Positions 29,644 through 36,712 of a stretch of DNA of 57,639 nt are shown one piece after another. Positions within the stretch are counted from its first letter, which is position 1, and each line of letters starts with the position of its first letter. The notes under the pieces were generated by a model. The model did not search any database. It had not been told where the DNA came from and saw only the letters and a program-made list of their open reading frames with translations. Made by a program: the position numbers and the translations under genes. The DNA is from a virus: positions 1 through 57,639 of the IMG/VR virus record IMGVR_UViG_3300008110_000066; one strand, 5' to 3'.

Positions 29644-30249
29644 ATGGCAAAAAGTCTCAAAAATTCACCAAAAGTGTTAGGTCTCGATATTTCCACTAAA
29701 ACTATTGGGTGGGCATTGTTTGATATAAAAACACAAGAACTGTTAGAATTAACACATGTTTCACCAAGACCTAAGATGGAAAAGGAAGATGATGACAAAT
29801 TGAAAGAACTTCTTCTCAAATCTGAAATTTTTGCAGAAAAGTTAAGACAATATAAAGACCTTGGAATAGTCAGAATTATAATTGAAGAACCACTACTTAA
29901 TTCAAATAATATTTATACAATCCAAACATTATTAAGATTCAATAGTTTTGTATTCAAAGAAATCTATAATATATTAGGAATAGTTCCTGAATTTATCTCA
30001 ACTTACAACTCAAGAAAGTTCGCATTTCCCGAGTTAGTTCAAGAAAATGATAAGAAGAAATTTGTTTTGTTTGGTGGATTACCGAAAGACGTTGATAAAA
30101 AAATGATTATATGGGAAAAGGTTGCAAAAAGAGAACCACAAATCAAATGGTTATATACTAAAAACAACACCTTGAAGAAAGAAAACTTTGACCAAACAGA
30201 TGCTTATACATGTGCATTGGGATTCATGAAATTTAAAAGTATTTGGTAA
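29644..30249 (+). CDS. RuvC-like Holliday junction resolvase / RNase H-fold nuclease
   Basis: This 201-residue protein shows the RuvC/RNase H-like catalytic layout. The first β-strand ends in Asp15 (VLGLDISTKTIGWALF), the second acidic position is Glu81/Glu82 at the end of IVRIIIEEPL, and the C-terminal helix carries Asp183 and Asp186 (DQTDAYTCALGF). The 'GLDxSxxxxGWA' opening is characteristic. A resolvase or debranching function before packaging is likely. It is isolated between the tail module and an inverted fibre cassette, with its own terminator downstream. Confidence 0.75.
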   Translation: MAKSLKNSPKVLGLDISTKTIGWALFDIKTQELLELTHVSPRPKMEKEDDDKLKELLLKSEIFAEKLRQYKDLGIVRIIIEEPLLNSNNIYTIQTLLRFNSFVFKEIYNILGIVPEFISTYNSRKFAFPELVQENDKKKFVLFGGLPKDVDKKMIIWEKVAKREPQIKWLYTKNNTLKKENFDQTDAYTCALGFMKFKSIW

Positions 30250-30277
30250 TAATATCCTTTTAAATACCGATAATTGG

Positions 30278-30312
30278 AAATATCGTCTTTATAGACGATA
30301 TTTTTTTTTAAA
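30278..30312 (+). terminator. rho-independent terminator
   Basis: A perfect 9-bp stem, AATATCGTC with GACGATATT, around a TTTATA-type loop leads into a long T tract. It ends the resolvase transcript and lies at the 3' end of the convergent minus-strand fibre gene. Confidence 0.85.
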
Positions 30313-31795
30313 CACAAACTGTGTTTAAGAAGTCTACAACGATGTTTGAAGAAGTTGAGGTTGGAGTTGTTGTTGAACAAATTATTATTGCTGAATAAGA
30401 AGTTACAGAACTACTTTCACTACCAGTACAATTATTGTAATTAAATTTAACTATTGAAGGGCTATTATTAGTAACTCTGTATTGATATAAAACACAAGGA
30501 CTAACACTTGGAGTTGGAGTTGGTGTATTTGTTGGAGTTGGAGTTGGGGTTTGAGACAAATTAGGTATACATTGTAAACAAGCTCCATCGGTTTGAGAAC
30601 CAATTTCAGTGGTTAGTGTTACAGAATCAACACCACTTATATTTTCAAAAAGACCATCAAACAGAACACACAATCCTTGACCATTTATTACCGCATTGTA
30701 GACATAACCTTGTTTTGGTGATGTTTCTCCTGAAACCAAAACTAAATCTGAAGTGTAATAATGTACACCTGTAAAACAATCAGTAAACCTTTTACTGTTT
30801 GCACATTGTAAAATTTCAGAAATTGTACTAAATGTGACATCACCACTAAACGAACAAGGTCTTGTCACATCTGGTGATGGTGACGGTGTTGGAGTATTTG
30901 TTGGTGTTGGTGTTGGTGTATAACCACTTGCGGTGACCAACATAGAAATACCACCACAAATCGCGGAAGATGTTGGGGTTGGAGTTGGTGTGGGGGTTGG
31001 GGTATTTGTTGGCGTTAAACTTGGGGATGGTGTTACTAAACAATCAAATATCGCGGAAAAATCAAAATCAACACACGGATTTGTGGTTGTTGTCGTAGTT
31101 ACGCAGTATCCAGTATACGCAACTGTATCATCAAAATCAGGACAAGTAGACGTACTACCATATGGGCCAAATTGATCACATGGATCACCTAAATTTTGTG
31201 CCAAACACCATCTTGTTTCACCTGTTGAGTAAAACATAAAATATCCTGTTGTTTGACCTGTATAATAAAATTGACCACCGTAAACACTGGCTTGCTGATA
31301 TGTATCATCGTATGTGGAGTCATTTTCAACACAAAAAAATTGAGTACATGTACATGCTGAAATTCCAATCAGTTGACCAGTAAAATCTGTTTCATATACA
31401 TCAATACCATCTGAATAGTATGCTAAAGTTGTTGAAATAGTACATCCTGAATCTGAAAATAAAAATTCACCAATAGTTAAAGAGTCACCATAAATTGGGT
31501 TTATTAAAGGTGCTCTACACGAGGAATCTGGATCTGCTGTTGCGGAAAATAATCCCAAAAAGTTACAAGAACAACCTGATATTCCTAATTTAATGGCTCC
31601 TGTACCACCAGTTTCAAAAATATTATTACCATTACTTAAGAAATAATTATCCAAGGTGACCGTACAACCTGAGTCTTGATAAACTAAATTACCAGGGTAT
31701 AAAGAAGTACCATACAATGTGGTTGTTGTTGCTGATGTACACAACAATGGGTTATTAACACTATCTATCGCAAACGAACCTAAACTAACGCACAT
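30308..31795 (-). CDS. minus-strand tail fibre with repeats and Pro-Thr linkers
   Basis: This 495-residue protein is encoded against the surrounding genes. Residues 19-77 and 93-150 are two copies of a Cys-rich module with the pattern (Y/F)xDSGCT...Y.S(N/D)G..(I/V)(F/Y)ET..TG....GIS.C.C. Then come a Cys/Tyr-rich segment, a TTTTTT stretch, and three Pro-Thr linkers (residues ~256-275, 295-312 and ~415-430). The composition and linkers resemble the fibre at 27091. It starts one base after the upstream minus-strand gene. It is probably a host-recognition fibre. Confidence 0.7.
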   Translation of the reverse strand: MCVSLGSFAIDSVNNPLLCTSATTTTLYGTSLYPGNLVYQDSGCTVTLDNYFLSNGNNIFETGGTGAIKLGISGCSCNFLGLFSATADPDSSCRAPLINPIYGDSLTIGEFLFSDSGCTISTTLAYYSDGIDVYETDFTGQLIGISACTCTQFFCVENDSTYDDTYQQASVYGGQFYYTGQTTGYFMFYSTGETRWCLAQNLGDPCDQFGPYGSTSTCPDFDDTVAYTGYCVTTTTTTNPCVDFDFSAIFDCLVTPSPSLTPTNTPTPTPTPTPTSSAICGGISMLVTASGYTPTPTPTNTPTPSPSPDVTRPCSFSGDVTFSTISEILQCANSKRFTDCFTGVHYYTSDLVLVSGETSPKQGYVYNAVINGQGLCVLFDGLFENISGVDSVTLTTEIGSQTDGACLQCIPNLSQTPTPTPTNTPTPTPSVSPCVLYQYRVTNNSPSIVKFNYNNCTGSESSSVTSYSAIIICSTTTPTSTSSNIVVDFLNTVCV

Positions 31796-31796
31796 A

Positions 31797-32018
31797 TTAT
31801 AAACTTAAATTTTCTTTTACTATACAATTATTACTATCTACAACTTTAACACCACAAGATGCCATACCTTCTAAAATAAATGGTAAATCAAAAGAATATG
31901 GAACCTCAGATGTTCCAATGGTATCAACGTAAATACAAGTTGTATATCCTGTATCACAGGCATAAACATCAAATGGGGATAATCCACTTAAACTTGAGAT
32001 TGTTATTTGTGTTGGCAT
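31797..32018 (-). CDS. small fibre-associated protein, paralogue of the 99-aa protein at 22823
   Basis: This 73-residue protein begins MPTQITISSLSGLSPFDVYACD and continues with the same pattern of small motifs as the 99-residue protein after the SprB-repeat gene. It immediately precedes the minus-strand fibre (1-nt gap), forming a two-gene cassette. A TATTTATT box precedes it on its own strand. Function is unknown; a fibre adaptor or chaperone-like partner is possible. Confidence 0.65.
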   Translation of the reverse strand: MPTQITISSLSGLSPFDVYACDTGYTTCIYVDTIGTSEVPYSFDLPFILEGMASCGVKVVDSNNCIVKENLSL

Positions 32019-32024
32019 ATCATC

Positions 32025-32032
32025 AATAAATA
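32025..32032 (-). promoter_or_regulatory. minus-strand TATTTATT box for the inverted fibre cassette
   Basis: On the minus strand, TATTTATT ends 6 nt before the ATG at 32018. The box follows gene orientation, which argues against a chance AT-rich match. Confidence 0.55.
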
Positions 32033-32074
32033 TAAAAGAACTGAAAAGTTTGTGTAGTTGATGTATTGAAACTT

Positions 32075-32082
32075 TATGTTTA
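32075..32082 (+). promoter_or_regulatory. candidate TAnnTTTG-type promoter before primase
   Basis: TATGTTTA matches TAnnTTTG with one mismatch, and a TTG lies 22 nt upstream (32050-32052). The primase ATG is 11 nt downstream. The match is weak. Confidence 0.3.
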
Positions 32083-32093
32083 TATTGTAAGGG

Positions 32094-32993
32094 ATGGAAG
32101 AAAATGAGGCATTAGTTGAGTTATTAGAAGAAGTTCTTGGTGACCACGGACTTCACTACCCCAATCGTGGACAAATTTCATTTAATTGCCCCGTATGTGA
32201 TGACGGAAGAAATAAACACAATTTGGAAGTTAACTATATTGATAATGTTTATAAGTGTTGGGCTTGTGGGGATAGTGAAAATACACACGGAGCTTTAGGT
32301 AGAATATTTGACAAGTATGGAAATAAAAAACAAAAAAAACTTTATAACGTTTTAAAACCTGAAACAGTAGTAAAAAGAGAAAGAAAGAAAAAAACACTCA
32401 AACTACCCGAAAGCTTTACCCTATTCAAAGACTCAAGTTCGGTATACCCTGTTAGAAGACAAGCAATGAACTATCTTAAAAGCCGTGGAATTACAGATGA
32501 GATGATAGAAAAATTTGGTATTGGATTTTGTGATAAGGGTGACCACGCTGGTAGAATTGTTATTCCATCTTATAATAAAAAAGGCGAATTGAACTATTAT
32601 ATCGCAAGAAGTTGGAACCCAACCTCAAAGGCTAAATACAAAAATCCTGAGGCTGAAAAAGACAAAATTATATTTTGGGAAAATCTAGTTGATTGGAAGA
32701 AAGACATTTATTTGGTTGAAGGTGCATTTGATGGGTTGTTTTTGGATAACCCAATACCTATGCTTGGAAAACATATGTCCGAACTTTTGTTTGAGACAAT
32801 ATATAAAAATGCTAAAGCTAATGTAATTATTTGTTTGGACGGAGATGCTTGGCAAAATGCGGTTAAACTTTATCACGAATTAAATGGTGGTGAGTTATAT
32901 CAAAAAATAAAAATACTCAAACTTCCTATGGATCAGGATGTTTGTGATCTAAAGGGTCATATTGACTCTTATTATGTAACAATAAAGGACTAA
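32094..32993 (+). CDS. DNA primase (DnaG/gp61 type)
   Basis: This 299-residue primase makes RNA primers for lagging-strand synthesis. The N-terminal zinc-binding domain has Cys32, Cys35, Cys55 and Cys58 (FNCPVCDDGRN and YKCWACG). A Toprim-like catalytic core follows, with the acidic residue in DIYLVEGAFDG (~residue 209) and a DxD in ICLDGDAW (~247). It lacks a fused helicase domain, so it works with the separate DnaB-type helicase encoded at 86-1468. It heads the recombination/replication operon; the next gene overlaps by one base. Confidence 0.85.
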   Translation: MEENEALVELLEEVLGDHGLHYPNRGQISFNCPVCDDGRNKHNLEVNYIDNVYKCWACGDSENTHGALGRIFDKYGNKKQKKLYNVLKPETVVKRERKKKTLKLPESFTLFKDSSSVYPVRRQAMNYLKSRGITDEMIEKFGIGFCDKGDHAGRIVIPSYNKKGELNYYIARSWNPTSKAKYKNPEAEKDKIIFWENLVDWKKDIYLVEGAFDGLFLDNPIPMLGKHMSELLFETIYKNAKANVIICLDGDAWQNAVKLYHELNGGELYQKIKILKLPMDQDVCDLKGHIDSYYVTIKD

Positions 32994-33856
32994 TGGATTT
33001 AAAAAAAATTGCTGAGGAGATAAGAGAAATTATCACTCAAAAACAAAAAGAATTACAACTTACCTTCGAAGAGGAAAGTCATAAATACACAATGTTGGAT
33101 AAAGATGGTAATCTACGATCAGACTTTCCTTCAGTGTCTAAAGTAATGAAGATATTTTATGATGACTTCCCAACTGAACAAGCCGCTTATAACAAAGCTG
33201 GTGGCGATCCTGATGAGGCTGAAAGGTTAATGGAAGAGTGGGCGGAAGCCGGTAAAAAATCAACAAACTTGGGATCAAGATGTCACTTCTTTTTGGAGGA
33301 ACACGTATTAAACGAGTTTGATATTGATAAAAAAGTTCGTCAACCAATCTTTGATTGTGATGCCGAACAGATCATCAAAAGTGATACGATGATTATTGCT
33401 GGTAAACGATATATTGATTTATTAAAGGAAAGAGGTTGTGTGTTGATTGATACGGAGATGGTATTAGGTCATCCTGAACTTGAATACACAGGTCAACCTG
33501 ACAAAGTTTGGTTGGTTATTGGTATTAACGGAAAGGTTGGTATTTTGATTACTGACTGGAAAACAAACAAACCAAAGAACTTTGCGACCACAAGGTATAC
33601 AAAACAAATGAAAAAACCATTTGAAGATCTACCAGATAATGCGTTGGGACACTACCAAACGCAATTACCTTTTTATGGTAAACTTTTGTTAAAAATGTTA
33701 GAAGGTAGTAAGTACCAGGACATACAGCTTTTTGGTTGTATTGTTGTTTTAATCACCGAAGAAAGAGAATATCACGAATATAGAGTATCCAAAAAAACAA
33801 TGAATACAATTCTTGAAATGGATATGAAACATTATTTGACTAAACTTAAGAAATAA
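32993..33856 (+). CDS. PD-(D/E)XK family nuclease
   Basis: This 287-residue protein has a RecB/Cas4-like nuclease core. An acidic position is in DTEMVLGHPE (Glu155), followed by GQPDKVWLV (Asp170) and the signature DWKTNK (Asp188-x-Lys190). A upstream helix carries GSRCHFFLEEH, typical of PD-(D/E)XK exonucleases where a His lies before the core. It is likely involved in DNA end processing or recombination. It is coupled to the primase (TAATG). Confidence 0.7.
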   Translation: MDLKKIAEEIREIITQKQKELQLTFEEESHKYTMLDKDGNLRSDFPSVSKVMKIFYDDFPTEQAAYNKAGGDPDEAERLMEEWAEAGKKSTNLGSRCHFFLEEHVLNEFDIDKKVRQPIFDCDAEQIIKSDTMIIAGKRYIDLLKERGCVLIDTEMVLGHPELEYTGQPDKVWLVIGINGKVGILITDWKTNKPKNFATTRYTKQMKKPFEDLPDNALGHYQTQLPFYGKLLLKMLEGSKYQDIQLFGCIVVLITEEREYHEYRVSKKTMNTILEMDMKHYLTKLKK

Positions 33857-33869
33857 ACTATTATTGAGT

Positions 33870-33962
33870 ATGACATTAACAATTACCCCCACTTGGGTAA
33901 CAACGACTAGTTGGGACCAATTATTACCTATTAAAATAAACATAAATTATATAATAAAATGA
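33870..33962 (+). CDS. possible 30-residue peptide
   Basis: An ATG at 33870 opens 30 codons (starting MTLTITPTWVTTTSWDQLL), and the stop TGA overlaps the next ATG (ATGA). The coupling is suggestive, but the length gives little coding evidence. Confidence 0.25.
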   Translation: MTLTITPTWVTTTSWDQLLPIKININYIIK

Positions 33963-34177
33963 GTGACGATATTATAAGACCAAAAATCGACTTACGACAA
34001 CAAACAACAATCAAATGTGAAAAGTGTGAGTCTAAGTTCTTCAAAGAAGTAACTATGTTGAAGAAAGTACCAAAATTATTGACAGGAAGTGCCGAAGACA
34101 CTATTGTACCATTCCCTACATACATGTGTAATGAGTGCGGTCACGTAAATGAAGACTTTGAATTATTCATAGACTAA
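33959..34177 (+). CDS. small zinc-ribbon protein
   Basis: This 72-residue protein has two CxxC pairs (KCEKCESKF and YMCNECGHVN) that form a probable zinc ribbon. The final residues, NEDFELFID, are acidic. It is the start of a chain of very small coupled genes. It may bind nucleic acid or a host polymerase; the family cannot be named from sequence alone. Confidence 0.6.
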   Translation: MSDDIIRPKIDLRQQTTIKCEKCESKFFKEVTMLKKVPKLLTGSAEDTIVPFPTYMCNECGHVNEDFELFID

Positions 34178-34323
34178 TGGAAATAGGTAAAATGACTATC
34201 AGTGAAGCAGAACCATACTTAGAAAGTATTGCAATGCTTTATGGATTAAACTTGGGTAAAGTTAAACATTTCAAATTTGCAAGAATGATTTTGGCAACCC
34301 TTTATTGTAGAGAAAACGCATGA
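34177..34323 (+). CDS. small helical protein (48 aa)
   Basis: A 48-codon frame starts with an ATG overlapping the previous stop by one base (TAATG), and its own stop overlaps the next start (ATGA at 34320). The protein (MEIGKMTISEAEPYLESI...) is helical and basic near its C-terminus. The double coupling makes it very likely real. Function is unknown. Confidence 0.65.
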   Translation: MEIGKMTISEAEPYLESIAMLYGLNLGKVKHFKFARMILATLYCRENA

Positions 34324-34559
34324 CACACAAAGAATTTTATTTTTGGTTAGAAGGATACCTTCACGCAAGGTTAGAAGATGAAAAACTTGAGATTACACCA
34401 ATCATTGAAAAAATGAATAAGGTTAAAGAAGATAGTAAAATTGGTATAGCAGAACCATTTAGAGTTCCAATACCGGTGAATCCTTTTCCAATTCAAGACG
34501 ACCCATATAAACCACCATTTGAGGTATATTGTAATGATAAACAACAATTAAATGATTAA
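34320..34559 (+). CDS. small unknown protein
   Basis: This 79-residue protein opens MTHKEFYFWLEGYLHARLED, a helical, aromatic-rich segment. A Pro-rich tail follows (RVPIPVNPFPIQDDPYKPPFE). It overlaps both neighbours by a few bases. Its position directly before the SbcD-like nuclease suggests an accessory to recombination, but nothing in the sequence confirms this. Confidence 0.55.
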   Translation: MTHKEFYFWLEGYLHARLEDEKLEITPIIEKMNKVKEDSKIGIAEPFRVPIPVNPFPIQDDPYKPPFEVYCNDKQQLND

Positions 34560-35331
34560 AAAACTAGTACATTTTTCTGACCTACACATCCGTCTTTTTA
34601 AAGATCATGATTTGTATAAATCAATTTTGGAAACTGCTATTGAACAATGGAGAGAATTAGAACCAGATCGTATTGTGTTTACGGGAGACTTAGTTCATTC
34701 TAAAAACCAAATGACACCTGAACTTATTGAGATGGTTAGATGGTTATTGACCGAATGTTCGTTTGTTGCAAAAACAATTATTATACCTGGTAACCACGAC
34801 TTTTTGGTAAATAACACCGAAAGATTAGATGCCTTAACACCAATCATTAGTTCTTTAAATAGTAAAAACATTTTTTATTACAAAGACAGAGGTGTTTATG
34901 AAGATGAAAACATCAGTTGGTGTGTATATTCACAATATCAAGGAAATATTCCACCTGACATTACAGAATCAAAAGGTAAAAGAATTGGATTATTTCATGG
35001 ACCAATACAAGGAATGAAAACAGACCTTGGTTTTGATTTTGGAGAAGAGGCATATGATGTTGAAAAGTTTGATGGACTTGAAACTGTATTATGTGGAGAT
35101 ATTCACAAAAGACAAGAATTTAAATTCAAGACCGGTAAAGGTTATATGATCGGATCACCAATCCAACAAAACATTGGTGAGAGTGTTGGAAAACATGGTT
35201 ATGGTATTTATGATGTTGAAACAAAAGAATATTCTTACGTTGATTTACCAAACCCAAAACCATTTTTGAAGTTCTCCATAAAATCATTTGAAGATATTGA
35301 AAATGGATTCGAAAAACTCCAAAATATTTAA
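34552..35331 (+). CDS. SbcD/Mre11-like nuclease (T4 gp47 type)
   Basis: This 259-residue metallophosphoesterase has the five-motif layout of Mre11/SbcD: HFSDLHIR (Asp10, His12), VFTGDLVHSK, PGNHDF, then LFHGP near residue 145 and GDIHKRQ. It is shorter than T4 gp47 (339 residues), mainly by a truncated C-terminal part. Its partner ATPase is encoded at 36713. The complex processes DNA ends for recombination-dependent replication. It starts within the end of the previous gene (8-nt overlap). Confidence 0.85.
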   Translation: MIKKLVHFSDLHIRLFKDHDLYKSILETAIEQWRELEPDRIVFTGDLVHSKNQMTPELIEMVRWLLTECSFVAKTIIIPGNHDFLVNNTERLDALTPIISSLNSKNIFYYKDRGVYEDENISWCVYSQYQGNIPPDITESKGKRIGLFHGPIQGMKTDLGFDFGEEAYDVEKFDGLETVLCGDIHKRQEFKFKTGKGYMIGSPIQQNIGESVGKHGYGIYDVETKEYSYVDLPNPKPFLKFSIKSFEDIENGFEKLQNI

Positions 35332-36031
35332 TAAGGAAATAATGCAGGCGGTGTCTGCATTTTGTGAATCACAAGAAATTAAGGATATTGATAATTTCAT
35401 ATACCTATGTTTCAAACAAGGATTCGATATTAAAAAATATGGTTTTTTGGGTAAAACGGGTGGGATTGAGGAAAAACAGGTGGAAATTGAGGTAATTCGA
35501 GAAATACAGGTGGAAGTACCGGTTGAAGTTATCAAAGAGGTTGAGGTGATAAAAGAAGTTCTGGTTGATAGAGTGGTTGAGAAAATAATCTATACCACCG
35601 ATGACAACCAAATTAACGAACTTGGCGAAAAAAACGCCAAGTTGGAAATTGAACTATTAAGAAATTCCGAACAGTTGGATGAATTGTTGTCAAAAATAGA
35701 ATACTTAAACGGAGAAATTTCGATTAAGACCACTGAAATTGACAAAGTTAGACAAGAATTTTCCACTAAAACGACAGAAATGGAAAGTTTTTTCCAAAAT
35801 GAAATGTCTAAAAAGGATAATGATATAGACGAACTTAGACAAAAGTTAGACGATCCTGTAACAAATAATAAAGTAAATATGTTACAAGAGACTTTACAAA
35901 ATCTAAGAACTGAACTACAACAAAAGAACGAACAAATAAAAGAATTAGAAAAAATAAACCGAGACCTTTTGAATGGTAACACAAACCAAGCTTATCTTCT
36001 GAGGGGATCAAATTTAAATAGAAGATTATGA
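35303..36031 (+). CDS. coiled-coil protein with EV repeats
   Basis: This protein (about 242 residues) lies between the SbcD- and SbcC-like genes. Residues ~50-95 carry a repetitive EV/KE segment (VEVPVEVIKEVEVIKEV), and the remainder is a long coiled coil (residues ~105-235). Two start choices are possible: the ATG at 35303, which overlaps the previous gene by 29 nt, or the ATG at 35342, preceded by AAGGA. I show the longer. No enzymatic motif is present. It may be a scaffold or tether for the nuclease complex; that is inference. Confidence 0.6.
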   Translation: MDSKNSKIFNKEIMQAVSAFCESQEIKDIDNFIYLCFKQGFDIKKYGFLGKTGGIEEKQVEIEVIREIQVEVPVEVIKEVEVIKEVLVDRVVEKIIYTTDDNQINELGEKNAKLEIELLRNSEQLDELLSKIEYLNGEISIKTTEIDKVRQEFSTKTTEMESFFQNEMSKKDNDIDELRQKLDDPVTNNKVNMLQETLQNLRTELQQKNEQIKELEKINRDLLNGNTNQAYLLRGSNLNRRL

Positions 36032-36378
36032 TAATTTTAATTTGGATTATTGCTGCTTATGGAATGACAAACATTCTAGTTTACGGATCAATTTTTAACG
36101 GATTGAGAAATTGGATACATAAATGGGGAAACTCAGAATGGTACGCATTCCACGGGTTAGGAAAGTTTTTATCGGGATTGATATCCTGTGTATTATGTAC
36201 ATCAACATGGGTAGGTTTTTTTATGTCCTTAACATTGTTCGCTCCTTGGCATGAAACAATTGGACTTAATAAATATATTTCCATATTTTTTGATGGAATG
36301 TTGTCCGCAGGCGCTGTATGGGCAATCAATAGTATAATTGAGTGGTTTGAAGAAAATAGACCAAATAATAATAATTAA
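36028..36378 (+). CDS. small membrane protein with CxxC motif
   Basis: This 116-residue protein has three predicted membrane segments (around residues 1-20, 45-72 and 82-105). A CVLCTSTWVGFF motif resembles the conserved Cys-containing segment of a small family of membrane proteins (DUF1360-like, a guess). The start overlaps the previous stop (ATGA). An inner-membrane location is inferred; function is unknown. Confidence 0.6.
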   Translation: MIILIWIIAAYGMTNILVYGSIFNGLRNWIHKWGNSEWYAFHGLGKFLSGLISCVLCTSTWVGFFMSLTLFAPWHETIGLNKYISIFFDGMLSAGAVWAINSIIEWFEENRPNNNN

Positions 36379-36389
36379 CAAAAAATAAA

Positions 36390-36710
36390 ATGGGTAAAAA
36401 GGCAAAAGAACACAGAAAAAAAGTTGAAAAAAGAAATGCAAGAGTACAACAACAAAAAACTGGTATGCAAAAGGCGTTCGAAAAACTTATTGAAGAACAG
36501 ATGACTAAAATGAAAGAAGAACAAGAAATAAACGCTAAGTTGGGGGCACAAGATTTAAATTTTGAAGTTGTCGACGAAAAAATAATTGATCATGCATTTA
36601 GTTTTGTGCCAAATCCTGAAGAATCCGCAAAAATTAACAAGGAGTTTGAACCTGAATATGATAGTGCGGGTTACACAATCGAAGATAGAGAGTTACCAAC
36701 AGAAGAATAA
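36390..36710 (+). CDS. small charged protein, unknown
   Basis: This 106-residue protein has a strongly basic N-terminus (MGKKAKEHRKKVEKRNARVQQQ) and an acidic C-terminus. No known motif is seen. The basic part could bind DNA. It lies 2 nt upstream of the SbcC-like gene. Confidence 0.5.
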   Translation: MGKKAKEHRKKVEKRNARVQQQKTGMQKAFEKLIEEQMTKMKEEQEINAKLGAQDLNFEVVDEKIIDHAFSFVPNPEESAKINKEFEPEYDSAGYTIEDRELPTEE

Positions 36711-36712
36711 AA

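Noticed and set aside
29639-29646. TATTTATG as a promoter for the RuvC-like gene
   Set aside because: The match overlaps the start codon itself, so it cannot act with the spacing seen elsewhere.
30933-31175. Plus-strand Gly-Val-rich frame within the inverted fibre gene
   Set aside because: It is the complement of the Pro-Thr linker repeats; the minus-strand gene is clearly coding and coupled to its neighbour.
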